In this document: piece after piece, positions 31,508 through 39,036 of the stretch
How the letters are laid out: each line of letters starts with the position of its first letter
How positions within the stretch are numbered: position 1 is the first letter of the stretch
NCBI GenBank assembly: GCA_900548545.1
Contig: URKX01000020.1
Span: 1-39,036 of the forward strand
DNA: 39,036 nucleotides
From: an uncultured Oscillospiraceae bacterium
Lineage (GTDB): Bacteria > Bacillota > Clostridia > Oscillospirales > Acutalibacteraceae
Direction: 5' to 3'
Translations under genes and position numbers: made by a program
The notes under the pieces: model-generated
What the model saw: the letters and a program-made list of their open reading frames with translations, nothing else
Databases searched by the model: none
Told to the model about the DNA's origin: nothing

Positions 31508-31586
31508 CCCTTGCCTTGGAGGTTCCCTCCCTAAGAAGCCCCGCTGTGGGCATATCCATTGGAAACCGCTGGGAATACAGCTGTTT

Positions 31587-31778
31587 TTACCGCAGCATCT
31601 TTTCCACGTCGCCGATCAGGTTTCCTACAGAGTGCATGGCCTTGCCAGCGCTTTTGCGCATATGGCCGGCTTTGCGGTGGCCGCCGTTCATCATTTTGTT
31701 GCTGACAGCGGCCACTGCTACGCCGGCCAGCACCCCCATACCGATCCCTTTTGCCATGTTCATCGTCTTGTTCATCAT
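31587..31778 (-). CDS. Small glycine/methionine-rich hydrophobic protein
   Basis: A protein of 63 residues starting MMNKTMNMAKGIGMGVLAGV. A Gly/Ala/Val stretch (about 10-25, GIGMGVLAGVAVAAVS) could insert in or associate with the membrane. A basic His/Arg/Lys segment (NGGHRKAGHMRKSAGKA) and an amphipathic end (HSVGNLIGDVEKMLR) follow. Similar YtxH-like small proteins are common in Clostridia, but function is unknown and I do not assign one. GGGAGG lies 9 bases before the ATG; the frame continues upstream without a better start. A TTGACG near 31830 may be its -35 but the -10 is poor. Confidence 0.65.
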   Translation of the reverse strand: MMNKTMNMAKGIGMGVLAGVAVAAVSNKMMNGGHRKAGHMRKSAGKAMHSVGNLIGDVEKMLR

Positions 31779-31906
31779 GGATTGTAACCTCCCGATTGTG
31801 AGTAAGCATTTGACCAGCCTTAGCGCTGCCGTCAAGTTCATCTTGCCCGCCACCCCTTTTGTTTATTCCGCGGAAAGCCAGCCAAAGAAAGGAAGTTGAA
31901 TGACCT

Positions 31907-32440
31907 TTGCCAAGCCTTAACATTGTTTTAGTAGAACCCGAAATCCCCCAGAATACCGGGAACATTGCCCGCACCTGCGCCGTTACCGGCGCCGCCCTGC
32001 ACCTGGTAGGGCCCATGGGGTTTAAACTGGATGACAAAAAATTGCGTCACGCCGGGCTGGATTACTGGCCCTATCTCACGCTTTCCACATACGAAAGCCT
32101 TTCCGAATTTTTCGAAAAGAACCAAGGGAATTTTTTCTTTTTCTCCACAAAAGCACAACACCGCCATACCGACGTCACTTATCCGGACGGCTGTTACCTG
32201 CTCTTTGGAAAAGAGTCTGCCGGGCTGCCGGAAAAACTCTTGTTTGACCACCCCGGCCAGTGCGTGCGCATCCCCATGCTGGGAGGGTTCCGCAGCCTGA
32301 ACCTGGCAAACTCCGTGGCCATTGGCGCCTTCGAAGTGCTGCGCCAGTGGGACTTCCCCGAGCTTTCCTGCACAGGGGAGCTGCGCTCCTTTGACTGGGC
32401 CGCTGCCAAGGCCGCCCATCCCGGCTCGGAGTTTTTGTAA
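31907..32440 (+). CDS. trmL: tRNA (cytidine(34)-2'-O)-methyltransferase
   Basis: SPOUT-fold methyltransferase of 177 residues that 2'-O-methylates the wobble base of certain leucine tRNAs. Motifs: LNIVLVEPEIPQNTGNIART, LHLVGPMGF, HAGLDYW, the knot motifs LLFGKESAGLP and IPMLGGFRSLNLANSVAIGA. The length is normal for TrmL/CspR. The start is a TTG at 31907, which gives MPSLNIVLVEPE as in homologues; GGAAG is 11 bases upstream and a nearby ATG (31900) is out of frame. It is followed after 25 bases by the effector-binding gene. Confidence 0.93.
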   Translation: MPSLNIVLVEPEIPQNTGNIARTCAVTGAALHLVGPMGFKLDDKKLRHAGLDYWPYLTLSTYESLSEFFEKNQGNFFFFSTKAQHRHTDVTYPDGCYLLFGKESAGLPEKLLFDHPGQCVRIPMLGGFRSLNLANSVAIGAFEVLRQWDFPELSCTGELRSFDWAAAKAAHPGSEFL

Positions 32441-32465
32441 AAAGCAACGACCAGGAGGCATGGGA

Positions 32466-32951
32466 ATGTTCCAAGTGATAAAGGAGGAATTTGCCGTGAT
32501 TGGCAAAGAGGGCTCCACAGGGGACGGCGAAGGGTTTATCCAGAAATTGTGGGATGATGCCAACAACCACTTTCAGGAAGTGGCGCATCTGGCAAAAAGG
32601 GACGCAGCCGGGAAGCTTGCGGGGATCTGGGGCGCCATGTCCGATCTTTCCCGCTCGTTTCAACCCTGGGAGGAAAACTTCAGCAAAGGTTTGTACCTGG
32701 CGGGAGTGGAATGCATTGACACTGCGGAAGCGCCGGACGGATGGACAAAATGGCTAGTGCCAGGGTATGAGTACATCGTTGTTGAGAACCGCAAAGGGGC
32801 GTTTGAGAAAACCCTGGGGCAAATGAAAGAGGAAGGCGTCTCCCTGGCTGGAGCCATCCACGATTACACCGACCCGGCAACGGGGAAGGGGTATCTGTAT
32901 TTCCCAATACGAAAAATGGATGCAAACAACAAAAAGTTTACAAATCATTGA
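32466..32951 (+). CDS. GyrI-like small-molecule-binding domain protein
   Basis: Soluble protein of 161 residues made of a single GyrI-like/AraC-effector-binding-type domain: FAVIGKEGSTGDGEG at the first strand, FIQKLWDDANNHFQEVAHLA helix, GIWGAMSDLSRSFQPW, YLAGVECIDTAEAPDGW and VPGYEYIVVENRKG. Such domains bind hydrophobic or cationic small molecules, as stand-alone proteins or joined to DNA-binding domains; there is no DNA-binding domain here. AGGAGG lies 7 bases before the ATG at 32466 (an ATG at 32460 is too close). It sits between trmL and an ABC transporter, which hints at a link to drug or lipid export; this is inference. Confidence 0.78.
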   Translation: MFQVIKEEFAVIGKEGSTGDGEGFIQKLWDDANNHFQEVAHLAKRDAAGKLAGIWGAMSDLSRSFQPWEENFSKGLYLAGVECIDTAEAPDGWTKWLVPGYEYIVVENRKGAFEKTLGQMKEEGVSLAGAIHDYTDPATGKGYLYFPIRKMDANNKKFTNH

Positions 32952-33021
32952 AATCTGCTTCACACTGCCCGGTTATCCTGGACACTGGGAAAGTAAACGC
33001 CATTACAGGAAGGGGTTCTTC

Positions 33022-33729
33022 ATGTCACAGCATTTTATAGAGTTCCATAACGTGTGCAAATATTACACCATGGGTGAAAACCGCATTGCCGCCGCAGATC
33101 ACATCAGTTTCTTCGTAGACAAAGGGGAGTTCTGCGTCATTGTAGGGCCATCCGGCGCCGGCAAAACCACAGTGCTGAATATGCTGGGAGGCATGGACGC
33201 CTGTGACGAAGGGGAAATCCTTCTAGACGGCAGCAAGATCAGCGAGTATAACCCCAAACAGCTGACCACCTACCGCCGGTACGACGTGGGGTTTGTATTC
33301 CAGTTTTACAACCTGGTGCAAAACCTCACCGCCCTGGAAAACGTGGAGCTGGCCAGCGAGATCTGCAAAGACCCCCTGGACGCCAAAGATACCTTGATGG
33401 AAGTGGGGTTGGGAGAGCGTCTGGACAACTTCCCTGCCCAGCTTTCCGGAGGCGAGCAGCAGCGGGTGGCTATCGCCCGGGCTTTGGCCAAAAACCCCAA
33501 GATCCTCTTGTGTGACGAGCCCACCGGCGCTTTGGACTACAACACCGGCAAAGCGGTACTGGGCCTTTTGCAGGACACCTGCCGCAAGACAGGCCGGACG
33601 GTCATTGTCATCACCCACAACAGTGCCCTTACCGCCATGGCGGACCGGGTGATCCGCATCAAAAGCGGCAAGGCCATCTCCAATGACACCAACGCCCACC
33701 CCACCCCGGTGGAAGAGATCGAGTGGTGA
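33022..33729 (+). CDS. ABC transporter ATPase (FtsE/LolD/MacB class)
   Basis: Cytoplasmic ATPase of 235 residues. Walker A VGPSGAGKTTVLNML, Q-loop VGFVFQFYNLVQNLT, signature LSGGEQQRVAIARALAK, Walker B ILLCDEPTGALDYNTG, switch His in VITHNSALTAMADR. It ends at the normal length for the class, unlike the ATPase at 16177. AGGAAGGGG precedes the ATG. It overlaps the permease start by 4 bases (GTGA), which indicates coupled translation. No firm promoter is seen in the 70 bases upstream. Confidence 0.93.
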   Translation: MSQHFIEFHNVCKYYTMGENRIAAADHISFFVDKGEFCVIVGPSGAGKTTVLNMLGGMDACDEGEILLDGSKISEYNPKQLTTYRRYDVGFVFQFYNLVQNLTALENVELASEICKDPLDAKDTLMEVGLGERLDNFPAQLSGGEQQRVAIARALAKNPKILLCDEPTGALDYNTGKAVLGLLQDTCRKTGRTVIVITHNSALTAMADRVIRIKSGKAISNDTNAHPTPVEEIEW

Positions 33730-36700
33730 CCGCTGTGAACAAAACCTATGGAAAATCGATCTTTCGCACCATAAGGAGCTCCCTGTCCCGGTTTTTGGCC
33801 ATTCTGGCCATTGTGGCCCTGGGGGTGGGCTTCTTTGCAGGGCTGCTCTCCTCCCCGGTGGATATGCGCATTTCTGCCGACTACTATTACGATGACACCC
33901 ATATGTACGACGTGAAAGTGGTTTCCACCCTGGGCCTTACGGAAAACGACCTTTCCGCCGTCCAGGCCGTGGAAGGGGTGGAAGCAGTCATGCCCGCTTA
34001 CGACACCGACCTAGTGTTGGTATCAGAGCAGGAGGACAGCAAACACTACACTGCCCGGATGCACAGCCTGCCCGAGGACACCTCCCCCCAGGCGGAAGGC
34101 TATTTGAACCAGCTCACCTTGGTGGAGGGCCGCTTCCCCGAAGCCGCCGGGGAATGTGTGGTAGTGCTGAGGAAGTCTTTTGATGGGGAAACGGATTGGA
34201 TCGGCCAAAAGCTGATGCAAAACCCAGACGGGGAACCTTTGGAGGGCATTTGCGAGGAATTTACCGTGGTGGGCACGGTGAAAAGCGCCGCCTATCTCTC
34301 TATGGAAAACGAAAGCACCACGGCAGGCAGCGGCTCCCTGGGCCTGCTGGCCTACACGGTGCCGGAAAGCTTTGACATGGACTATTACACCAGCTTCTAC
34401 CTTGCGGTGGAAAACACCCGGCAGCTGGACTCCTTCTCCCAGGCCTATGAAGATGTGGTGGCGGCTGTCACCGACGCCATGGATCCCTTGGGTGAGGAGC
34501 GCTCCCAGATCCGCTATGAAGAGCTGGTAGGGGACGCCCAAGCGGAGTTGGACGATGCCCGAGCGGAATACGAATCGGAGAAGGCTGACGCGGAACAGGA
34601 GCTGGCCGACGCCAAAAAAGAATTGGAGGACGGCCAGCAAGAGCTGGCTGACAGCCAAAAAGAACTGGAGGACGCCAAAGCCGAAATTGACAGCGGATGG
34701 GCGGAACTGAACCAGCAGAAGGCAGACTTCGAAAGCCAGACAGCCTCAGCCCAGCGGGAGATCGACAACGGGTATGCCCAGCTGAACCACGGCCAGGCCC
34801 AGCTGGACGCTGGGAAGGCCCAGATCGAGTCGGCCCAGGCCCAGTTGGATGCCGGGTATCAAGAACTGGCGGAAAACGAGCAGACCTTAAAGGACTCCAA
34901 AGCTCAGCTGGACGCCACCAAGTCCCAGCTGGACAGCCTGACACAAGGGAAAGAAACGCTGTTCCAGGCAGCGGCCGCTTTGGGTGTGCCGGCGGCAGAT
35001 ACTTCGGACGCCACCGCCCTGGCTTTGCTGGCCCAGCTGGAACAGGTGGCCCCGGAAGCTGCCTCCCAATTTGCCCCCTTGAAGGCAGGCCTGGAGGCTT
35101 TGGCCGCCCAGGGGATGGACACCACCTCTGCCATGGCCGCCTGGGAACAGGGCACCGCCCAGTATGAAGAGGGTTTGGCCCAGTGGCAGGCAGGCAAAGC
35201 GGAGCTAGACAAAAACCAGGAGGCCCTGAACACCCAGCGCAAAGCCTTGGAGGACCAGCAAGTCACCTTGAACAACAGCCGTTGGCAGCTGGATCAGAGC
35301 TACTCCCAGCTCCAAGCGGGCATCCAAACAGCCCAAGCGGAATTTGCCAACGCAGAAGCCCAATTAAACGACGCCCAGGCCCAGTATGACGACGGCCTCC
35401 AGAAACTGGAGGAAGGCAGGCAAGAGCTGCAAGACGGCTGGGAAGAGTACAACGAAGGCTACGAAGAGGCCCAGGAAAAGTTCGCGGACGCCGAGGAAGA
35501 ACTGGCGGATGCGGAAAGCAAGATCCGGGAGATCGAAGAGGGCCAGTGGTATATCTTCAACCGGGAAGACAACACCAGCTTTTCCAGCTATGGCTCCAAC
35601 GCTGACAAGATTGCCGCCATCGCCACGGTGTTCCCTCTATTCTTCTTCCTGGTGGCAGCCTTGGTGGTGCTCACCACCATGACCCGCATGGTGGAGGAGG
35701 AACGCCAGCAGGTGGGCACCCTAAAAGCCCTGGGATACTCCACAGGGAAAATTGCGGTAAAATACCTGTTCTACGCGGCCTTAGCCAGCATCACCGGCAG
35801 TGCGCTTGGCCTGGCTGTTGGGACCCGGCTGTTCCCCTATATCATCATCAACGCCTACAACATCATGTACGATGTGCCGGATATCCTCACGCCCATCAAT
35901 GTGCCCTATTCCCTGCTGGCCTCCCTGTCCATGATCCTCTGTACCCTGGCAGTGACCCTGTGGGCTTGCTGGGCAGAAGTGCGGGAGGTCCCCGCCACCC
36001 TGATGCTCCCCAAGGCCCCCAAAGCCGGCAAGCGCATCCTGTTGGAGCGGGTCACCCCCATTTGGAGCCGGATGAAGTTCACCAGCAAGGTCACCGCCCG
36101 CAACTTGTTCCGCTATAAAAAGCGGTTCCTGATGACCGTGGTGGGCATCTCCGGGTGTACCGCCCTGCTGGTCACCGGTTTTGGCGTGCGGGACTCTGTT
36201 TCGGACATTGTGGGGCTGCAATACGGAGAGATCAGCCAATACCAGCTGACATTGGGCTTGATGGACGAAAGCGCCCTGGAAGGCCGGGATTTGCAGGCCA
36301 TCCTGGATGACCCCTCCCGCATCACCGATCACCTGGCCGCCATGCAAACAGAGGCGGATGTGATCCCCCAAAACAACAAACCCCAGGACAGCCTGGTGGT
36401 CTTTGTACCCCAGGACGTGGAGGCCCTGCCGGAATACTTCCAGTTCCGCCACAGGACCGACGGCCGGGAGGTCACCTTCGATGAGGACGCCGTGGTGGTC
36501 ACGGAAAAAATCTGTGAGCGGCAAGGCTGGAAAGTGGGCGATACCATCACCTTACAGGACGAGGATGGCAACGAGGCGGAACTGACCATTACCGACATCT
36601 GTGAAAACTACATCTACCACTACGTGTATATCTCCCCCAAGACCTACCAAGAGGCCTTTGGCGAGCAGATGGAGGCAAACTCTGTGCTGTGCAAGCTGCC

Positions 36701-37223
36701 TGAGGATCTGGATACCGCCGCCGAAGAACAGCTGGGCACCGACCTGCTCCAGTGCAGGGACGTGGCAAGCGCCCAGTTCACCGACACCCTTTCGGAGAGC
36801 TTCAACAACAGCATCCAAAGCATCAACTCCATTGTGGTGGTGCTGATCATTTCCGCCGGTGTGCTGGCCTTTATTGTGCTGTACAACCTGACCAACATCA
36901 ATGTCACCGAGCGGGAAAAGGAACTGGCCACCATCAAGGTGCTTGGTTTCTACGACGGGGAGGTTTCCGCCTATATCTACCGGGAAACCATCCTGCTGAC
37001 GGTCATTGGCACAGCGCTGGGGCTGGTGCTGGGCATAGCGCTCCACCAGTTTGTGATCCGCACCGCGGAGATCGACATGGTGATGTTCGGGCGAGAAGTC
37101 TATTGGCTCAGCTATGTGTGGTCCACCCTGCTTACCTTCCTGTTCAGCGCCTTGGTCAACCTGGTAATGCACCACAAATTGAAAAACATCAGCATGGTGG
37201 AGAGCATGAAAGCCCCGGAATGA
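33726..37223 (+). CDS. FtsX-like ABC permease with a long extracytoplasmic coiled coil
   Basis: Permease of about 1165 residues. TM1 (about 20-42, FLAILAIVALGVGFFAGLL), an extracytoplasmic domain (to about 265), then an extremely long Ala/Gln/Glu/Leu-rich helical region (about 268-611) with recurring DA-Q-EL and AQLDAG-type motifs, interrupted near 405-475 by a short segment (AAALGVPAADTS). Next come the first FtsX TM core (VFPLFFFLVAALVVLTTMTR onward, cytoplasmic loop RQQVGTLKALGYS), a second half with TM5 (FLMTVVGISGCTALLVTGFG), another extracytoplasmic domain, and the final FtsX core (REKELATIKVLGFYDGEVSA). Start: GTG at 33726 with GGAAGAG 8 bases upstream; the alternative GTG at 33723 is closer. 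The coiled coil could reach across the cell wall or bind a wall hydrolase as in FtsEX-PcsB. No terminator follows. Confidence 0.88.
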   Translation: MTAVNKTYGKSIFRTIRSSLSRFLAILAIVALGVGFFAGLLSSPVDMRISADYYYDDTHMYDVKVVSTLGLTENDLSAVQAVEGVEAVMPAYDTDLVLVSEQEDSKHYTARMHSLPEDTSPQAEGYLNQLTLVEGRFPEAAGECVVVLRKSFDGETDWIGQKLMQNPDGEPLEGICEEFTVVGTVKSAAYLSMENESTTAGSGSLGLLAYTVPESFDMDYYTSFYLAVENTRQLDSFSQAYEDVVAAVTDAMDPLGEERSQIRYEELVGDAQAELDDARAEYESEKADAEQELADAKKELEDGQQELADSQKELEDAKAEIDSGWAELNQQKADFESQTASAQREIDNGYAQLNHGQAQLDAGKAQIESAQAQLDAGYQELAENEQTLKDSKAQLDATKSQLDSLTQGKETLFQAAAALGVPAADTSDATALALLAQLEQVAPEAASQFAPLKAGLEALAAQGMDTTSAMAAWEQGTAQYEEGLAQWQAGKAELDKNQEALNTQRKALEDQQVTLNNSRWQLDQSYSQLQAGIQTAQAEFANAEAQLNDAQAQYDDGLQKLEEGRQELQDGWEEYNEGYEEAQEKFADAEEELADAESKIREIEEGQWYIFNREDNTSFSSYGSNADKIAAIATVFPLFFFLVAALVVLTTMTRMVEEERQQVGTLKALGYSTGKIAVKYLFYAALASITGSALGLAVGTRLFPYIIINAYNIMYDVPDILTPINVPYSLLASLSMILCTLAVTLWACWAEVREVPATLMLPKAPKAGKRILLERVTPIWSRMKFTSKVTARNLFRYKKRFLMTVVGISGCTALLVTGFGVRDSVSDIVGLQYGEISQYQLTLGLMDESALEGRDLQAILDDPSRITDHLAAMQTEADVIPQNNKPQDSLVVFVPQDVEALPEYFQFRHRTDGREVTFDEDAVVVTEKICERQGWKVGDTITLQDEDGNEAELTITDICENYIYHYVYISPKTYQEAFGEQMEANSVLCKLPEDLDTAAEEQLGTDLLQCRDVASAQFTDTLSESFNNSIQSINSIVVVLIISAGVLAFIVLYNLTNINVTEREKELATIKVLGFYDGEVSAYIYRETILLTVIGTALGLVLGIALHQFVIRTAEIDMVMFGREVYWLSYVWSTLLTFLFSALVNLVMHHKLKNISMVESMKAPE

Positions 37224-37294
37224 TTGGGCCACTGGGAGCGGGAGTTTCCCGGGCGGAAAGGGGATAAAAAAAGTGAAAATCCAAGGTTTTTTAC

Positions 37295-37323
37295 TTGAAA
37301 AGTATGGGGATCTGGGGTACAAT
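37295..37323 (+). promoter_or_regulatory. Sigma-A promoter of pgk
   Basis: TTGAAA (37295-37300), 17 bp, TACAAT (37318-37323); the leader is about 60 nt. As no terminator is seen after the permease at 37223, read-through may add to it. Confidence 0.75.
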
Positions 37324-37388
37324 TAGTTTTGGTAATTTGTGCAAACTTTCACAATCAACCATATACGATTCAAAGGAGTGCACTGAAC

Positions 37389-38600
37389 ATGAGCTTTCTC
37401 AGCAAAAAGACGATTGACGACATTGACGTAAAAGGCAAGCGCGTTCTGGTCCGCGTGGACTTTAACGTGCCCATGAAAGACGGCGTGATCACCAACGACA
37501 ACCGTATTGTGGCAGCCCTTCCCACCATCAAAAAGCTGGTGGCCGACGGCGGCAAAGTGATCCTGTGCAGCCATCTGGGCAAGCCGAAAAACGGCCCCGA
37601 GGCCAAGTTCAGCCTGGCCCCCTGTGCCGTGCGCCTCTCCGAACTGCTGGGGCAGCCCGTGGCCTTTGCCGATGATGATACCGTGGTTGGCGAGAACGCC
37701 AAGGCCGCTGTGGCCGCTATGAACGACGGCGACGTGGTTCTGCTGCAGAACACCCGTTTCCGCAAGGAAGAAACCAAGAACCTGGAGCCCTTCTCCGGCG
37801 AGTTGGCCAGCCTGGCTGACGTGTACGTGAACGACGCCTTCGGTTCCGCCCACCGCGCTCACTGCTCCACCGCCGGTGTCACCGATCACATCAAGGACAC
37901 CGCTGTGGGCTACCTGATGAGCAAAGAGATCGAGTTCCTGGGCAACGCCGTGGAGAACCCCGTGCGTCCCTTCGTGGCCATCCTGGGCGGCGCCAAGGTC
38001 GCGGACAAGCTCAGCGTGATCGAGAACCTGCTGACCAAGGTAGACACCCTGATCATCGGCGGCGGCATGGCTTACACCTTCCTGAAGGCCCAGGGTTACG
38101 AGGTGGGTACCTCCCTGGTGGACGATGAGAAGATCGAGTACTGCGCCAATATGCTCAAGGCTGCTGAAGAGAAGGGCGTGAAGCTGCTGCTGCCCGTGGA
38201 TACCGCTGTGGCTGCTTCTTTCCCCGATCCCATCGACGCCCCCATCGAAGTGGAATATGTGGAGTCCACCGCTATCCCCGCTGAAAAGATGGGCCTGGAT
38301 ATCGGCCCCAAGACCCGCGAGCTGTTTGCCGAGGCTGTCAAATCTGCCAAGACCGTGGTTTGGAACGGCCCCATGGGCGTGTTTGAGAACCCTGTTCTGG
38401 CCGAGGGCACCAAAGCTGTGGCCAAGGCTTTGGCTGAAACCGACGCCACTACCATCATTGGCGGCGGCGACTCCGCTGCCGCTGTGATGCAGCTGGGCTT
38501 TGCCGACCAGATCTCCCACATCTCCACTGGCGGCGGCGCTTCTCTGGAATACCTGGAGGGCAAGGTGCTGCCCGGCATCGCTTGCATCGCCGACAAATAA
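37389..38600 (+). CDS. pgk: Phosphoglycerate kinase
   Basis: Glycolytic enzyme of 403 residues making ATP from 1,3-bisphosphoglycerate. Motifs: VLVRVDFNVPMKDG, LCSHLGKPKNG, LLQNTRFRKEE, VNDAFGSAHRAH, AILGGAKVADKL, VWNGPMGVFEN and IGGGDSAAAV near the C-terminus. Standard length. AAAGGAG lies 10 bases before the ATG; the frame is open upstream but the preceding sequence is the promoter. Codon choice favours GCT, GCC, AAG and CGT, like gap, consistent with high expression. tpiA follows after a terminator. Confidence 0.98.
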   Translation: MSFLSKKTIDDIDVKGKRVLVRVDFNVPMKDGVITNDNRIVAALPTIKKLVADGGKVILCSHLGKPKNGPEAKFSLAPCAVRLSELLGQPVAFADDDTVVGENAKAAVAAMNDGDVVLLQNTRFRKEETKNLEPFSGELASLADVYVNDAFGSAHRAHCSTAGVTDHIKDTAVGYLMSKEIEFLGNAVENPVRPFVAILGGAKVADKLSVIENLLTKVDTLIIGGGMAYTFLKAQGYEVGTSLVDDEKIEYCANMLKAAEEKGVKLLLPVDTAVAASFPDPIDAPIEVEYVESTAIPAEKMGLDIGPKTRELFAEAVKSAKTVVWNGPMGVFENPVLAEGTKAVAKALAETDATTIIGGGDSAAAVMQLGFADQISHISTGGGASLEYLEGKVLPGIACIADK

Positions 38601-38612
38601 AATCAGCATTCA

Positions 38613-38642
38613 AAATGCGGCGGCCCCGGCCGCCGCATTTTT
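38613..38642 (+). terminator. Terminator between pgk and tpiA
   Basis: Perfect 12-bp stem AAATGCGGCGGC/GCCGCCGCATTT with a four-base loop and a T-run. tpiA therefore needs partial read-through or its own promoter; TTGGGG-17-TATCAT (around 38655-38683) is a weak candidate. Confidence 0.88.
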
Positions 38643-38707
38643 GGCGGCTCCCCCTTTGGGGCAGGGACCCCTAGAACGTATCATTACTTTTAAAGGAGAG
38701 ATTCTCT

Positions 38708-39036
<329 letters not shown>

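Noticed and set aside
34530..35560. Repetitive DNA in the permease gene that could be taken for tandem repeats.
   Set aside because: The repetition follows coiled-coil amino-acid periodicity and is imperfect at DNA level; it is explained by the protein.

Overview
The window looks like a chromosomal segment of a GC-rich Clostridia-class Firmicute, probably in the Oscillospiraceae/Ruminococcaceae area. This rests on S-layer-homology (SLH) surface proteins, a spoIID sporulation hydrolase, an NlpC/P60 wall hydrolase with a WalR-type box, strong AGGAGG ribosome binding sites, clear sigma-A promoters with 17-bp spacing, and a rubredoxin-fused flavoprotein typical of anaerobes. The phylum is inferred with good confidence; the family is a guess. 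I see no tRNA, rRNA, CRISPR array, insertion sequence or phage gene.

Layout. 1-5160: 5' part of valS (minus), then two divergently transcribed SLH surface proteins, a transglutaminase-like one (minus) and an NlpC/P60 one (plus), sharing a 315-bp intergenic region with a WalR-like site. 5180-7400: a cluster of three terminator hairpins, a GH51 arabinofuranosidase with an AraR-like operator, and a tiny extremely acidic lipoprotein with a 200-nt leader. 7690-14700: mostly minus-strand housekeeping genes (flavin reductase-rubredoxin, rarA, glyA, a TraX-like membrane protein, rnhA, cysK), with nth on the plus strand sharing -35 bases with the TraX promoter. 14741-20295: a four-gene MacAB-type exporter operon with TWO different membrane-fusion subunits around one ATPase and one permease. 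20417-22026: a small AAA/ABC-type ATPase and a nucleotidyltransferase. 22096-25698: gap, a polytopic membrane protein and a lone citrate synthase (minus). 25881-31349: spoIID, mscS (minus), then a MORN-repeat protein and a ComEC-like metallo-beta-lactamase-fold protein in one operon. 31587-37223: a 63-residue protein (minus), trmL, a GyrI-like effector-binding protein and an ABC transporter whose permease carries a very long extracytoplasmic coiled coil. 37389-end: pgk and the start of tpiA.

How the genes fit together. The glycolytic genes gap, pgk and tpiA are all present, but gap sits about 14 kb away from pgk-tpiA. glyA and cysK serve one-carbon and cysteine metabolism; nth, rarA and rnhA serve genome maintenance. 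The most unusual units are the dual-adaptor exporter with a roughly 165-residue insertion in one adaptor's helical hairpin, and the MORN/MBL operon, whose promoter mirrors that of divergent mscS through an inverted repeat covering both extended -10 elements. These are the best candidates for undescribed systems. Their functions are not established by the sequence.
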